A stretch of 64,000 nucleotides of DNA from the NCBI RefSeq assembly GCF_003545885.1, contig NZ_QHCT01000005.1:186001-250000 (forward strand), given 5' to 3'. The position numbers and the translations under genes are program-made. The stretch comes from Leptospira stimsonii. Its GTDB lineage: Bacteria > Spirochaetota > Leptospiria > Leptospirales > Leptospiraceae. The notes beneath the pieces were generated by a model. The model ran no database searches, was not told the origin of the DNA, and worked only from the letters and a program-made list of their open reading frames with translations. Below are positions 17,272 through 27,043 of the stretch, one piece after another. Position 1 is the first letter of the stretch. Each line of letters starts with the position of its first letter.

Positions 17272-20232
17272 TTAGAGTTTATACGTAGCGGAGAAAGAAA
17301 TATCCAATCCTGTTCTATATTTTTGGAAAACGTATTCCTGTCCCGTCAGAGGATCTATCTGAGTTATCTTAAACTGACTGTTCATTACGTTTCGAACGGA
17401 AGATCTAAAATCCAAACGATCATTGTGCTTGTAAGTATATACAATATCCGAAGTTCCGGTCCCTTTTTGAATCGCGTTCGGAACTCCATCCGACCCAACG
17501 AGAGCGATTCTATCGCTGAAATAGTTATAATAGAATCCGATATTGTGCTTTTTACTTTTAGTAGTGAATACGTCGATTCTAAGGTTTGCAACGAAGTCGG
17601 ACTGCCCTTGTAACGGACGGTTCAGCGTGGTAGGTGCATACGCCGCATACGTTGAGGTGGGGTCCACTTGTCCTGTCGCAATAAAACCGTAGATATTTGC
17701 GTCGATTACGTCCACTCTCGATTTGATAAAGAAGACGTTCGTTTCTACTCGTAACCACCATAACAATTCTTTGCGATAATCCAATTCGATCCCTCTGATC
17801 GTCGCTTGTTGAGCATTCGCATATTTATAAACCAAACTCGCACTTCCCGCAACCGGTAAGCCAATTAATTCGATCGGGTTGGAAAGATTCTTAAAGAAAG
17901 CACCGACGCCGATGTAGTCGGTATTTGTCAGGTAATATTCCCATCGAACGTCGTAGTTGTGTATGTAAGTTCTTTGAAGGCTTGCATTACCGAATATTCT
18001 ATCCGCCTGAAAATACGCGGAAAATCCAAACGGAGATAACTCTCGCAAATCGGGTCTTGTGAGAGTTTGAGAATATCCGAGACGGAGATTCATATCCTTT
18101 GCAATTTCCCACGCCACGTTCGCAGAAGGGAGTTTATCTTTCGTTCTGAGTTCTCCGATTCCTAAGTTGTTAACGTCGCATATATTAGCTCTTACTAATA
18201 AAAGTCTCTCTTCCTCCGAATTCGTTTTACACCCGTAACTAGTATTGTTACCGCTCCAGCTGTTTTTGAGATCGTAAGTTTGAGTTTTCTGATAACTGTC
18301 TTCGTACCGGACTCCAAAAATGGTTTTTAACTTCGCCATAATCGGAATTTCAGCTTGAACGAAGGCCGCTTTCAAAGCTTGCGTCGCGTCATAGGCGTTG
18401 TTTCCGGAAGCTCGTTCAAAAATCTTTCTATTCCCGTTCGCGTAGGTGAGCGGGTTATAGATAATCTCTCCCGGAACCGGATAAATGTAATCTCTATCGC
18501 TTCCGCTAAAGTTCCTTTGTGCGAATTCCCTAAACTCGAAATGTTTGAAACGATCGAGATTGCTGACTCCGAATTTTAACTTACTCTGAAGTCCGTCCCA
18601 CTGACTGAACGGAATTTCATACTTAAGCGATTGGCTTCGAACGGTGTCTGCAGTGGTCGAAAAATATCTTGTTCCGTCCGGGTTGTTTCCCAGCCTTCTA
18701 AATCCATTCGCTAAATCACTTCCTCCCTGAGACCAAGCTTGGTTCCTTGCATCCGGTTCGTCCCTTTCAGCAAGAGCGTAATTGAGATTCCATTCTACCT
18801 TGTGCGGCCTTGCGCTAAAAGTCCTTAATTCGTGTTCCCCGCCCAGGGTATTATTAAAGATCGTTCTACTCACATAACTCAAATTAGTTGATTTGAAATT
18901 AAAGTTGTCGATGTAATTCGTACCTTCCCCTTCTCGAACCGTTTTATCCGATTGTGCCGAATAAAGCGTCTTGATGAAGAATTGTTGTCCGATCTTGGGC
19001 TCGTAGGCTAAGTTGAGGTTGTTTCCCCACAGGACTTCCTCGGTATAGAGTTTTAAATTGTTCTGATTGAGAGGACGAAGCATATTATAATCTTTTAAAT
19101 AAGTAGAAACGGGATTGCTCGCTTGAAACCGGGCATTTGACTCTTCCCGGTAATTATAGCTTCGGTTGTACGTTGTTCCTGCCAAAACTCCGAATCGTCC
19201 CCATTTTTCCGAACGGAAGGAATTACCTGCAGACACACTGAAGGATTTGTTGTACGGCGAATCCGTTTCATTCGGAGACCATTGTTGGTTAAAAGATAGA
19301 GCGCCGACTTTCATAAGATTGCTTGGAATTCCACCGAACCTGTCTCCTTCAACGAAAGGAACAACCTTTGGTAATCCACTGATGAGATCGGGAAGCTCTT
19401 GTTTTTTTGACACCAATCCGAAATCGTTATTCGTATCCCCTTGGTTGAAAGTCTTAAATTTGTGACCTGCTACCTGAGTATTTTTTCCGACACCTAAGGA
19501 AACCGAAAGTAAAAGATTGTCCGGATATTCTTTGGTTTCAATCTTAACGATACCGCCGGAAAATTCAGCGGAATCTTCCGCTGACGCGGTTTTGATGACT
19601 CGTATATTCTTGATAACACCTGCCGGAAATAAATCCAGAGGAACGATTCTTTTGTCTGGTTCCGGCGATGGAATGAAAGAGTCGTTGAGAATTGTATTGG
19701 AATATCTTTCTCCAAGTCCTCGAACGAAAATAAACTTACCACCCACAAGAGTAATTCCGGTGACTCTCCTGAGTACGTCACCGGCGGAAGAGTCTGGACT
19801 TTTTTTGATGGATTCTTCGCTTATCCCGTCTGATACGACGCCACTCTTTCTTTGAAGAGCTAATAAAGCAGATTCGGAATTTTCAAGGCCGCGTCCTTTG
19901 ACTTCGACAGTATCCAATACTTGAGCACCCATCACGATGTTCATCGAGATTTGCGATCCGGTGGTGATTGTAACCTTCTTGAATTGTGTCGCAAAGCCGA
20001 TCATTTGATATTCAACTGTATGTTCGCCGGGTGGAAGGTTTAATTCGTATTTTCCGTCGAAGTCGCTTCGAGTCGCCGCTTTGATCGATCGAACGATTAC
20101 CACTGCTCCGAATACCGGATCTCCCGATTCTGAATCGACGACTTTTCCTTTGAGCTTCCCCGTTGCCTGTCCGAAAACCGGACTTGCTACGATTGAGAAG
20201 AAGAATAATAAACTGATTGTCTTGTTTTTCAT
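17272..20232 (-). CDS. TonB-dependent outer-membrane receptor
   Basis: A 986-residue protein. A signal peptide ([22 protein letters not shown]) is followed by a carboxypeptidase-regulatory-like domain (~25-110), a plug domain (~130-260: [37 protein letters not shown]), then a long beta-barrel ending in an aromatic-rich strand ([12 protein letters not shown]). ATG 20232 is chosen over 20247 because it overlaps the upstream stop as ATGA and begins the signal peptide directly. The substrate cannot be read from sequence. A receptor beside LipL48 and ExbB/D in pathogenic Leptospira is, from memory, iron- or peroxide-responsive. Confidence 0.88.
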   Translation of the reverse strand: MKNKTISLLFFFSIVASPVFGQATGKLKGKVVDSESGDPVFGAVVIVRSIKAATRSDFDGKYELNLPPGEHTVEYQMIGFATQFKKVTITTGSQISMNIVMGAQVLDTVEVKGRGLENSESALLALQRKSGVVSDGISEESIKKSPDSSAGDVLRRVTGITLVGGKFIFVRGLGERYSNTILNDSFIPSPEPDKRIVPLDLFPAGVIKNIRVIKTASAEDSAEFSGGIVKIETKEYPDNLLLSVSLGVGKNTQVAGHKFKTFNQGDTNNDFGLVSKKQELPDLISGLPKVVPFVEGDRFGGIPSNLMKVGALSFNQQWSPNETDSPYNKSFSVSAGNSFRSEKWGRFGVLAGTTYNRSYNYREESNARFQASNPVSTYLKDYNMLRPLNQNNLKLYTEEVLWGNNLNLAYEPKIGQQFFIKTLYSAQSDKTVREGEGTNYIDNFNFKSTNLSYVSRTIFNNTLGGEHELRTFSARPHKVEWNLNYALAERDEPDARNQAWSQGGSDLANGFRRLGNNPDGTRYFSTTADTVRSQSLKYEIPFSQWDGLQSKLKFGVSNLDRFKHFEFREFAQRNFSGSDRDYIYPVPGEIIYNPLTYANGNRKIFERASGNNAYDATQALKAAFVQAEIPIMAKLKTIFGVRYEDSYQKTQTYDLKNSWSGNNTSYGCKTNSEEERLLLVRANICDVNNLGIGELRTKDKLPSANVAWEIAKDMNLRLGYSQTLTRPDLRELSPFGFSAYFQADRIFGNASLQRTYIHNYDVRWEYYLTNTDYIGVGAFFKNLSNPIELIGLPVAGSASLVYKYANAQQATIRGIELDYRKELLWWLRVETNVFFIKSRVDVIDANIYGFIATGQVDPTSTYAAYAPTTLNRPLQGQSDFVANLRIDVFTTKSKKHNIGFYYNYFSDRIALVGSDGVPNAIQKGTGTSDIVYTYKHNDRLDFRSSVRNVMNSQFKITQIDPLTGQEYVFQKYRTGLDISFSATYKL

Positions 20233-20849
20233 GTTCCGTACGTACAAACTTTAAATTGATTTTTGTGTTCTATAATGAGTTTAATTTCATCGATCTCGAT
20301 CGTTTTTTGATCCACTTGAACTTTGAATTCCCTTATCACGTATCCGTTGATATTTGCGAGTTTTCTTATATTGTAAGGTTTCGGAAGTGGCAGAATCTTT
20401 AGAAGTCCTTTGGATCCCCTTAGGTTTTGTCTAACTTTATCGATCCCGGCTTTTCTTCTGATTAGTAGAAGATACATTGAGTCTTCAATCTTAGAATTTG
20501 CGGTAATATTCTTCTGATCGATATTGTTCGGCAGATATATATTTCTAATCTCTTGTGGACTGCATGAGTATTTGAGTTGATCGTCGTCTTTATCAGGAAA
20601 ATCCCTGATTTCATGGATCGCTTTCGATAGCGCTTCTTCGACTGATTTTGATGAGTTAGAGAATGTGTAAGAATTTTTTATTTCCGATCGAAGGAGGTCT
20701 CTGTCTTTTTGAATTTCTAATGCGATTTTAGGATCCATGATTTCCTTATCGAAATCCGGTCGTTGTCCGCTTTTTTTACATTCAAAATTCGAAGAGGATA
20801 AAAGAAAAATTAGGATAATATTTAGAGATTTGAATTTGATTTGGGACAT
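20229..20849 (-). CDS. Exported protein of unknown function in the TonB locus
   Basis: A 206-residue protein. The N-terminus ([13 protein letters not shown]) is a signal peptide ending in a loose spirochetal lipobox, so it is probably a lipoprotein. The rest is charged, with no domain I recognise. It sits between the lipL48-like gene and the receptor and overlaps the receptor start by 4 nt, so it is very likely part of the same uptake system. No ribosome site is visible upstream; a 12-bp hairpin ends 11-14 bp before the ATG. Confidence 0.6.
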   Translation of the reverse strand: MSQIKFKSLNIILIFLLSSSNFECKKSGQRPDFDKEIMDPKIALEIQKDRDLLRSEIKNSYTFSNSSKSVEEALSKAIHEIRDFPDKDDDQLKYSCSPQEIRNIYLPNNIDQKNITANSKIEDSMYLLLIRRKAGIDKVRQNLRGSKGLLKILPLPKPYNIRKLANINGYVIREFKVQVDQKTIEIDEIKLIIEHKNQFKVCTYGT

Positions 20850-20862
20850 TTTTTAGAATCAC

Positions 20863-20898
20863 AAGAGGATTCTCGATTCAGAGAATCCTCTTTTTTTT
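20863..20898 (+). terminator. 12-bp hairpin with T8, antisense to the TonB operon
   Basis: Arms 20863-20874 and 20881-20892 (AAGAGGATTCTC / GAGAATCCTCTT) pair perfectly with a 6-nt loop. The T run is on the plus strand, opposite to the flanking genes. As minus-strand RNA the same hairpin lies between the lipL48-like stop and the next ATG. It may block antisense transcription, or trim and stabilise the lipL48 mRNA. Confidence 0.65.
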
Positions 20899-20900
20899 AC

Positions 20901-22289
20901 TTATCTTGCTCGATAAACTGTCCAACCGGAAGCCCAATTAGAACCGGATATCATCCCACCAAAGGTGGTGTTATCGGTAAAAAATGAGTCAGAAGATTGT
21001 GCAGTCAGTGCTGATCCAGCCGCGGCGGCCGCCTCGCCGGAAGGTTGGTAATCAGGTTTTGTTGCAAAAGCACAATTGTCAGTGTCACCTGAACCAAGAG
21101 AAACAACAGGAAGAGCGGTCAAGCCCGTAGTTGGAAGCGTGCAGGCCGCTGTGTTTCCGTTCGTCTTTGCCGCTTCAACTAAGATGTTTGCGAAGGTTGG
21201 TGCGGTCGCAGGACCACCGCCAGTAGCATTCAATACACAATCGAAGTTACCGGATTGGAATCCGTAAATCAATCCATTGCTGAATTTTCCTTGCAGACCT
21301 TCTCTCAATCTTGCGCCAAAGCCATTGGAAACGCTTTTTCCTAAAAGAGTGAAGTTAGAAAGTTTTACGTTAGTCGTGAGTTTCGCTGTTGCAGACGCGG
21401 TTCCCGAACTGTGTGTTCCGTCCATTTCAAATCCGTGAGGATCCGTTGAGGCGGTTCCGCCACAAGTAGTCGAATATTTGTGCGAGATAACGAACTGAAC
21501 TTTTCCTGTAAAGGCTTCATCCAAATCCAAGTCATCATCCATTCCACCGGTCATAAGAAGATATTTTCCTGTCCAAGCTCCACCCCAAGCCTCAACGCCG
21601 TCATCCAAGTGTCTGTGGATTTGAACGTGATCCAAGCTGGTTCCATTTCCTACTACATACATGGAAAGACCGTTTAATTCATCGCCTGGTGCAACTTCGT
21701 TCCCTGCAAATTCAATGATCGTGTAAGTAAAACTTCCGGAAGTTCCGTTATCATTTGCCCCACTGTTATATTGAAGACCGGTTCCACCTTCGGTATTTTG
21801 AGCGGCCGCTCTGGAACCCACGCCGTCACCAACGATTAAGATTCCACCCCAATCACCTGGACCTCTGTTGCCGGAGGTTTTAGAGGAAGTAAAACAAACT
21901 GGAGCGGCAACGTCTCCTTTGGTTACGATTTTAGCTCCCTGTTCGATAATTAATGCTGAACCTGCGGTCCCGAATACGACTGCACCTCTTTCGAAAGTGA
22001 GTGTGGCACCGGTCTTTACTCGAACGATTCCATTCAAAGAAGTGGAAGAATAAGCCGCAAAATTTTGACTTGAAGTGATGTTTCCGGTAAGGGCCGTGTT
22101 TCCACCTTGGATCGAAGCGCCATCGCAAATGGCCGCTCCCGCGTTTTCGCCTGATGCCGCCGCAAGTAATGCGAGTGCAATCAAAGCAGTGTTATCTTTC
22201 TTGTCCTCTTTGCAATTAGCAAAAGAAGAAAGCAGTAGAGTAGCGCTAACAAATAATAGCGTAACCCTTTGTGAATAAGTCGATTTCAT
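20901..22289 (-). CDS. lipL48: LipL48-like surface lipoprotein
   Basis: A 462-residue protein (~48 kDa). The signal peptide ends at a lipobox-like SFANC (Cys ~27). Residues 60-330 are rich in Gly, Asn, Thr and Ser with repeated short strands ([21 protein letters not shown], then [21 protein letters not shown]), consistent with a right-handed beta-helix. It contains [12 protein letters not shown] and an acidic cluster [10 protein letters not shown]. Start ATG 22289 has AAGGAG 7 nt upstream. Size, position upstream of a TonB receptor and signal type match LipL48 as I remember it; the symbol should be confirmed by alignment. Confidence 0.7.
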   Translation of the reverse strand: MKSTYSQRVTLLFVSATLLLSSFANCKEDKKDNTALIALALLAAASGENAGAAICDGASIQGGNTALTGNITSSQNFAAYSSTSLNGIVRVKTGATLTFERGAVVFGTAGSALIIEQGAKIVTKGDVAAPVCFTSSKTSGNRGPGDWGGILIVGDGVGSRAAAQNTEGGTGLQYNSGANDNGTSGSFTYTIIEFAGNEVAPGDELNGLSMYVVGNGTSLDHVQIHRHLDDGVEAWGGAWTGKYLLMTGGMDDDLDLDEAFTGKVQFVISHKYSTTCGGTASTDPHGFEMDGTHSSGTASATAKLTTNVKLSNFTLLGKSVSNGFGARLREGLQGKFSNGLIYGFQSGNFDCVLNATGGGPATAPTFANILVEAAKTNGNTAACTLPTTGLTALPVVSLGSGDTDNCAFATKPDYQPSGEAAAAAGSALTAQSSDSFFTDNTTFGGMISGSNWASGWTVYRAR

Positions 22290-22308
22290 CCTATGACTCC
22301 TTGAGAAT

Positions 22309-22366
22309 AAACCTTAAGAGGTTTGTAAGAAAAATACGCGCAAGGCGTTACACCCGAGTTACAAAC
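22309..22366 (-). promoter_or_regulatory. Leader of lipL48 with alternative hairpins
   Basis: Perfect 8-base arms 22321-22328 and 22359-22366 (GTTTGTAA / TTACAAAC) can form a 30-nt-loop stem. A second perfect stem uses 22309-22314 and 22319-22324 (AAACCT / AGGTTT), next to the ribosome site at ~22297-22302. The two stems share bases 22321-22324, so they exclude each other. The layout could give a switchable leader, but no known riboswitch class is recognised. Confidence 0.35.
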
Positions 22367-22444
22367 TGATATAAATCCCGTAACGTTCATTCGATCATCT
22401 TCGGTAGATATTGAAATTTTATTTTTAGAGAGCATTTATATCCA

Positions 22445-22795
22445 TTAAGGAAGAGCAAAGAAAAGGATTAATAAGAAACCTAAGGAACCAAAAGCAAATA
22501 AACGATCTCCCTTCGTTTCCTCTTTGGTTTCTTCATCTTTCGCCCAGGTGATGTCCTTTTTCTCGATAGAAACGACATCTTTTTTGAATCCGCGTTTTGT
22601 ACCGTCCTCGTATTCAACGATAATGCCTTGGTCGTTTTCGGACGTTTTGACATTCTCTATCACTTCGTTCGTTTTAATATTTTTGACCGTATCTGCAAAC
22701 ATTGCCGTAGATGAGAAGAATGAGAAGAATATAAGGATGAAAGATGCTCTTGTAATCATTTTGTAATCATTTTCCTTCTGGAATGAGTACCGCAT
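22445..22795 (-). CDS. Small exported protein of unknown function
   Basis: Up to 116 residues. The real N-terminus is probably the internal Met at 22759, which begins a good signal peptide ([22 protein letters not shown]). The mature part has a small beta-rich domain ([23 protein letters not shown]) and ends in a hydrophobic segment ([17 protein letters not shown]), a possible C-terminal anchor. A direct repeat (AAATGATTAC twice) lies at the start region. It is 156 bp upstream of the lipL48-like gene on the same strand. The following gap 22796-23102 shows no gene. Confidence 0.5.
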   Translation of the reverse strand: MRYSFQKENDYKMITRASFILIFFSFFSSTAMFADTVKNIKTNEVIENVKTSENDQGIIVEYEDGTKRGFKKDVVSIEKKDITWAKDEETKEETKGDRLFAFGSLGFLLILFFALP

Positions 22796-23102
22796 CTCAT
22801 TCGTATAGTTTCATACAAGACGAAAATCAGAGGAATTGTTACAATCGTGTTAAAGATTTAGTTGTAAGGACGGTAGATTGAATTCATTTCATTTCGGTTT
22901 GGTTGTATGGAATATTAGTAAAAATTAAAGTTGTATCAACATTGAGATGAAATATGCGGACTTGATTATTCAAGAGAATGCGTCAAAAAAGGAGTTTTTC
23001 CTTTGTCCCCGTATTTTCTCTAATCAAAATTTCTGAATCTATGAGTATAAATTGAAGAATGTGGTAAGCACTGGTTAAATCGATCGATTTGACAGTTTAT
23101 TC

Positions 23103-24773
23103 TTATTCTTTTTTGGATAAAAATTCCAAGTCCGTGATCGAAAGAGGCTTAGAAAATAAAAAGCCTTGGCCCATTTCGCATCCTTGTGCGGTTAGGAGTC
23201 GTCTTTGTTCCTCCGATTCGATTCCTTCGGCGACCGTGGTTAAACTTAGGCTTTCGGCGAGGGCAAGAATGGTTCGAACGATCGATTCACTCGAAGAATC
23301 GGTTGAAAGTCCTCTCACAAAGGATTGATCTATCTTTAAGGTGTGGATCGGATATTGACTCAAGGAACTTAAGGAAGAATAACCCGTACCAAAGTCGTCT
23401 AGGGAAAGTGTAATTCCGGATCGATGAAGAGAATTCAGAACGTCGAGAGTCAGGTTAGGATCTCCGGCGAGGGCGCTTTCGGTGATTTCCAATTCCAATT
23501 CTTGAGGATCTGTATTCGTTTCTTCTAATATTCTTAAAATGGTTTCCGTTAAGAATTTTTTTCGAAACTGAATCGGGGAAAGATTTACGGAAACTCGAAA
23601 AGCCGGATTGCCTCTTTTTTTCCAATCCTGAAGATCGTCGCAGGCTTTCCGAAGAACCAATTCTCCGAGAGGAATAATCAAGCCAGTTTCTTCAGCCAAG
23701 GGAATGAATTGAAGAGGGGAGACAAGTCCAAGATTTGGATGTTTCCAGCGAACGAGTGCTTCCATTCCCACAATCTGACCCGTTTTTAAATTCACTTTCG
23801 GTTGATAAACGACCAAAAATTGATCCTTGGAAAGAGCGTCTCTCAATTCTTTTTCGAGCGTGAGCTTCTCTTTGAGCTTGTCGTTCAATTCGGAAGTAAA
23901 AAAACCGAAGTCTCTATCTAACGCAAGGCTTCCTTGAAGAGCCGCTTCCGATTTCCAGAGCAATTGTTCCGCAGATATTCCATCGATCGGAAATAAGGAG
24001 ATTCCCGCTTTCAGGTTTGGATAAATTTCCTCACCGGCGATAGGAATCGGCTGTTTGAAGTTTTCTAAAATTTCCGCGACTTTCGTTTCCGTTTCGCTTT
24101 CAACGTTTTTCGAAGCTGGAAAAAGAATTGAAAATTCACTTTCACCGGTTCTACCAAGAAGAATGGAGCCGTTCGAAAGATCGGAAAGACGTTTACTCAC
24201 AAATCTTAGAAACATATCAGATGCATGATTGCCGAACGTATTCTTAATATCTTTCCACTTGTATATTCCGAAAGAAACGATCGCGAGACTTCCTGAGTTC
24301 GCGCTCTTGATTTCAGAATGAATTTTTTCCACGAAAGAATCCTTGTTTGGGAGGCTTGTGACCGGATCGTAATTGGAAAGATAATTGATGACTTCATCCA
24401 ATTTACGAACCGTAAGGGTTGTGCCCGCCATTAAAGTTCCCGCTTCGTCCGTATAATCGATGGGAAGGTTTGGAAGAATTTTTTCGTTCAAGTATTTTTT
24501 AAGACAGAGAGACGTGAGTGTAACCGGAGCCAAAAGTTTATGAAGCGCGTACAGAGTCGCACCCGTTCCGGCGAGCGTCGCGATGAGAGCGAGGAGCAAC
24601 GTCTGTATGATCATCCTCACGTCGTAACCGGTGTTGATCACGTAATAGGCGAGTAACGTAATCAAAGGCACGTGAGTTCCTAAAAAGGCGACTAATAAGA
24701 TTTTGGAAGTATATGTTTTCAGCGGTTTGATTTTGGAGAGTGTTTCGTAAAGCCCAAGATTTTGTTCAGTCAT
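23103..24773 (-). CDS. Membrane GGDEF/EAL protein, probable c-di-GMP phosphodiesterase
   Basis: A 556-residue protein. Two membrane segments (~25-48 and ~55-85) precede a GGDEF-type domain (~130-290) in which the signature is degenerate (RTGESEF). The EAL domain (~305-550) is intact in the visible residues: MEALVRWKHP, VNLSPIQF, ELEITESAL, and DDFGTGYSSLSSL. The likely activity is hydrolysis of c-di-GMP, with the degenerate domain acting as a GTP sensor or dimer module. The gap 24774-25150 upstream has no recognisable gene. Confidence 0.85.
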   Translation of the reverse strand: MTEQNLGLYETLSKIKPLKTYTSKILLVAFLGTHVPLITLLAYYVINTGYDVRMIIQTLLLALIATLAGTGATLYALHKLLAPVTLTSLCLKKYLNEKILPNLPIDYTDEAGTLMAGTTLTVRKLDEVINYLSNYDPVTSLPNKDSFVEKIHSEIKSANSGSLAIVSFGIYKWKDIKNTFGNHASDMFLRFVSKRLSDLSNGSILLGRTGESEFSILFPASKNVESETETKVAEILENFKQPIPIAGEEIYPNLKAGISLFPIDGISAEQLLWKSEAALQGSLALDRDFGFFTSELNDKLKEKLTLEKELRDALSKDQFLVVYQPKVNLKTGQIVGMEALVRWKHPNLGLVSPLQFIPLAEETGLIIPLGELVLRKACDDLQDWKKRGNPAFRVSVNLSPIQFRKKFLTETILRILEETNTDPQELELEITESALAGDPNLTLDVLNSLHRSGITLSLDDFGTGYSSLSSLSQYPIHTLKIDQSFVRGLSTDSSSESIVRTILALAESLSLTTVAEGIESEEQRRLLTAQGCEMGQGFLFSKPLSITDLEFLSKKE

Positions 24774-25150
24774 TCTGAATTCCGTTTTGCTATTGAAGTT
24801 TGACTGCGGATTTTCATTTCATTCTTTTTTATTTGGACTTTTTACAAATTCGATTCTCGCAAATTTTGGCGAATCGCAGACCTCTTTGCGGATAAAAACA
24901 GTTTACGGTTCTTTCTTGAAAGGCGGGCTTTTTCCTTTGAATCTTTCCTTCGAAGATTTACAACCAAAGAAAATCGCAACGAGCGAATCTTGTCGATTTG
25001 GGCGCACACTTCCTTGTTTCCAAACATTCTGATTTGTAACTTTTTGCGATCGATTCAAGAGTTTTTCGAAAAAAACCTGCTAGAATGTCAGCCAGAGCTA
25101 TGTTTTGATCCGTAAATTCCGAAAAAAGCAAAGTTCTTTCGTTTTTTTTC

Positions 25151-25179
25151 TTGTTTTCTTCCATTTTATTTTATATAAT
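25151..25179 (+). promoter_or_regulatory. Promoter of the tetR-alkB operon
   Basis: TTGTTT at 25151-25156 and a perfect TATAAT at 25174-25179 are separated by 17 bp. The predicted start of transcription (~25186) lies at the upstream ATG 25185 and leaves about 38 nt before the GTG 25224, supporting GTG as the start of the regulator. Confidence 0.6.
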
Positions 25180-25223
25180 AACTGTTGTTCTATAAAAACG
25201 TTTGTTCGAAATTAGGAAAAATT

Positions 25224-25823
25224 GTGCCGAAAATTGTGGATCACGAAGTTTACCGGATTTCCATTCTTACCCGCTGTTTGGGTCTTTTTGCAAAGCGGGG
25301 TTATGCGATGGTAACGATGAGAGAGATTTCCAAGGAACTTCGAGTATCCACCGGATCATTGTATCATTATTTCCCGACGAAAGAGGTGTTATTCGAGGAA
25401 ATGGCCAAGTGGGTGGTTCGGGAAGACGCCAAGCAGTTGGTAGATATCCGGGATCGAAACCGTGAAAAGTCGGTCTCGGAAAAACTCGAACTGCTCTTTG
25501 AATTTGTGAGGGAAAGGGAAGGGCATTTTCGCGATTTGATCCTGCTCGCCTGTGATCTTTACAGAAGAGAAGATTCGGAACCCGCGAAAGCGATCTTAAA
25601 AGATTGTTCTTCGATTTTTCGTAGCGCAATCGAAAGCCATCTCGATTTAAGAAATCCTGAAATGGAGAATCTATTCTTTAGCGTTCTGATCGGGACGATC
25701 TTTCAAAGAATGATGGATCAAGGAACGGTCGATTTTGAAAAAACATTCGAGATCGTTCGGGTCTTCGCTCCGTTTCTGACAGGCGGTTTGTTTATGGAAT
25801 TTAAAAAGATCGGGAATGAATGA
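25224..25823 (+). CDS. TetR-family transcriptional regulator
   Basis: A 199-residue protein beginning (M)PKIVDHEVYR. GTG 25224 is chosen because AGGA lies at 25214-25217 and because the promoter overlaps the alternative ATG at 25185. The N-terminal helix-turn-helix is clear (MVTMREISKELRVSTGSLYHYF, ~25-45 of the short form, with the YHYFPTKE end). The C-terminal ligand domain is divergent. It lies 42 bp upstream of alkB on the same strand and probably controls it together with its own promoter, in response to an alkane, fatty acid or similar ligand. Confidence 0.85.
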   Translation: MPKIVDHEVYRISILTRCLGLFAKRGYAMVTMREISKELRVSTGSLYHYFPTKEVLFEEMAKWVVREDAKQLVDIRDRNREKSVSEKLELLFEFVREREGHFRDLILLACDLYRREDSEPAKAILKDCSSIFRSAIESHLDLRNPEMENLFFSVLIGTIFQRMMDQGTVDFEKTFEIVRVFAPFLTGGLFMEFKKIGNE

Positions 25824-25865
25824 AGATCCATTCGAGCGATCAAAGATGATAGGGAGAGAAGTGAT

Positions 25866-26978
25866 ATGACCAATTTGAAACGTTACTCGTTCATTGTATG
25901 TTTTTTGGTTCCGGCTTTTGCGGTGCTGGGTTTTTATTTAGGCGGAGCGTATAATTTTCTTACCTTCGCGATCGTATTCGGCGTTCTTCCGATTCTGGAT
26001 GTTCTGGTCGGAGCGGATCCGTCCAATCCGGTCGAAGAAGAGGTTCCGTCCTTACAAAATGAATTCTATTTTCGATTTCTGACTTATGTTTGGGCATGGG
26101 TTCAGATCGCTTTGGTGATTTGGGCGCTCTATGAGATTCAGACCAAAGAACTGACTGGATTGGAGTGGTTCGGATTCGTGCTCGCGATCGGAATCAATGC
26201 GGGAGGAATCGGAATCACGGTCGCTCATGAGCTGGGTCATAAGAGTAAGAAGATAGAACAATGGTATTCGAAATTCATTCTCATGACCGTCTGTTATATG
26301 CATTTTTTTATCGAGCACAACCGAGGACATCACGTAAACGTTTCGACACACGAGGATCCCGCGTCTTCCAGGAAAGGAGAATCCTTTTATAAATTTTATC
26401 CAAGAACCGTCTTCGGTTCTTATTTCTCAGCTTGGAAGTTGGAAGAAAAACGACTTTCCAAACTAGGAAAGTCTTCTTGGTCTCTGGAGAATGAGATGAT
26501 TTCGTCGACGGTAATTCCACTTTTGTTTATAGGGATCGTGACAGCGGGACTGACTTTTTATACCGGTAGATTTTCCTGGGAAGTGCCGGCATTCTTTTTC
26601 GCTCAGAGTTTTATCGCATTCTCCCTTTTAGAGGTAGTGAATTATATAGAACACTACGGACTTCAGAGGAAAGAAATTGCACCTGGAAAGTTTGAGAAAG
26701 TTTTACCGATTCATTCGTGGAATCAGAATTTTGCGGTAAGTAACGCGTTTCTTTTTCAACTTCAGAGACACTCCGATCATCACGCGAACGCTGGAAGACG
26801 TTATTCGGCATTGAGACATTTCGAAGAAAGTCCGCAACTTCCTTACGGTTACGAAGTGATGGTTCTGGTTGCTTTGATTCCGCCTCTCTGGTATAAGATT
26901 ATGGACTGGAGATTGGAAGATTGGAAGAAAAAATACTACGGGAATTCAAATTCAGAAACGGTTCGAAGCGCCGTCTAA
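25866..26978 (+). CDS. alkB: Alkane 1-monooxygenase (AlkB-like), di-iron membrane hydroxylase
   Basis: A 370-residue membrane protein with about six hydrophobic segments. All three His clusters of the membrane di-iron family are present: HELGHK (121-126), EHNRGHH (150-156) and LQRHSDHH (~298-305), the last followed by the AlkB-typical NAGRRYSALRHF. These enzymes hydroxylate terminal methyl groups of alkanes or fatty acyl chains with rubredoxin as electron donor. AGGGAGAG precedes the ATG. No rubredoxin gene is visible nearby. Confidence 0.88.
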   Translation: MTNLKRYSFIVCFLVPAFAVLGFYLGGAYNFLTFAIVFGVLPILDVLVGADPSNPVEEEVPSLQNEFYFRFLTYVWAWVQIALVIWALYEIQTKELTGLEWFGFVLAIGINAGGIGITVAHELGHKSKKIEQWYSKFILMTVCYMHFFIEHNRGHHVNVSTHEDPASSRKGESFYKFYPRTVFGSYFSAWKLEEKRLSKLGKSSWSLENEMISSTVIPLLFIGIVTAGLTFYTGRFSWEVPAFFFAQSFIAFSLLEVVNYIEHYGLQRKEIAPGKFEKVLPIHSWNQNFAVSNAFLFQLQRHSDHHANAGRRYSALRHFEESPQLPYGYEVMVLVALIPPLWYKIMDWRLEDWKKKYYGNSNSETVRSAV

Positions 26979-27001
26979 AAAACATTCAAAAAGTATTCTA
27001 T

Positions 27002-27031
27002 GTGAAGCCCGGGAGAGATTCCGGGCTTCAC
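27002..27031. terminator. Bidirectional hairpin between alkB and a convergent lipoprotein gene
   Basis: Perfect 11-bp arms 27002-27012 and 27021-27031 (GTGAAGCCCGG / CCGGGCTTCAC) with an 8-nt loop, midway between convergent genes. No long T run follows on either side, though the stem is strong. Confidence 0.6.
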
Positions 27032-27043
27032 CACGTTCGATTC

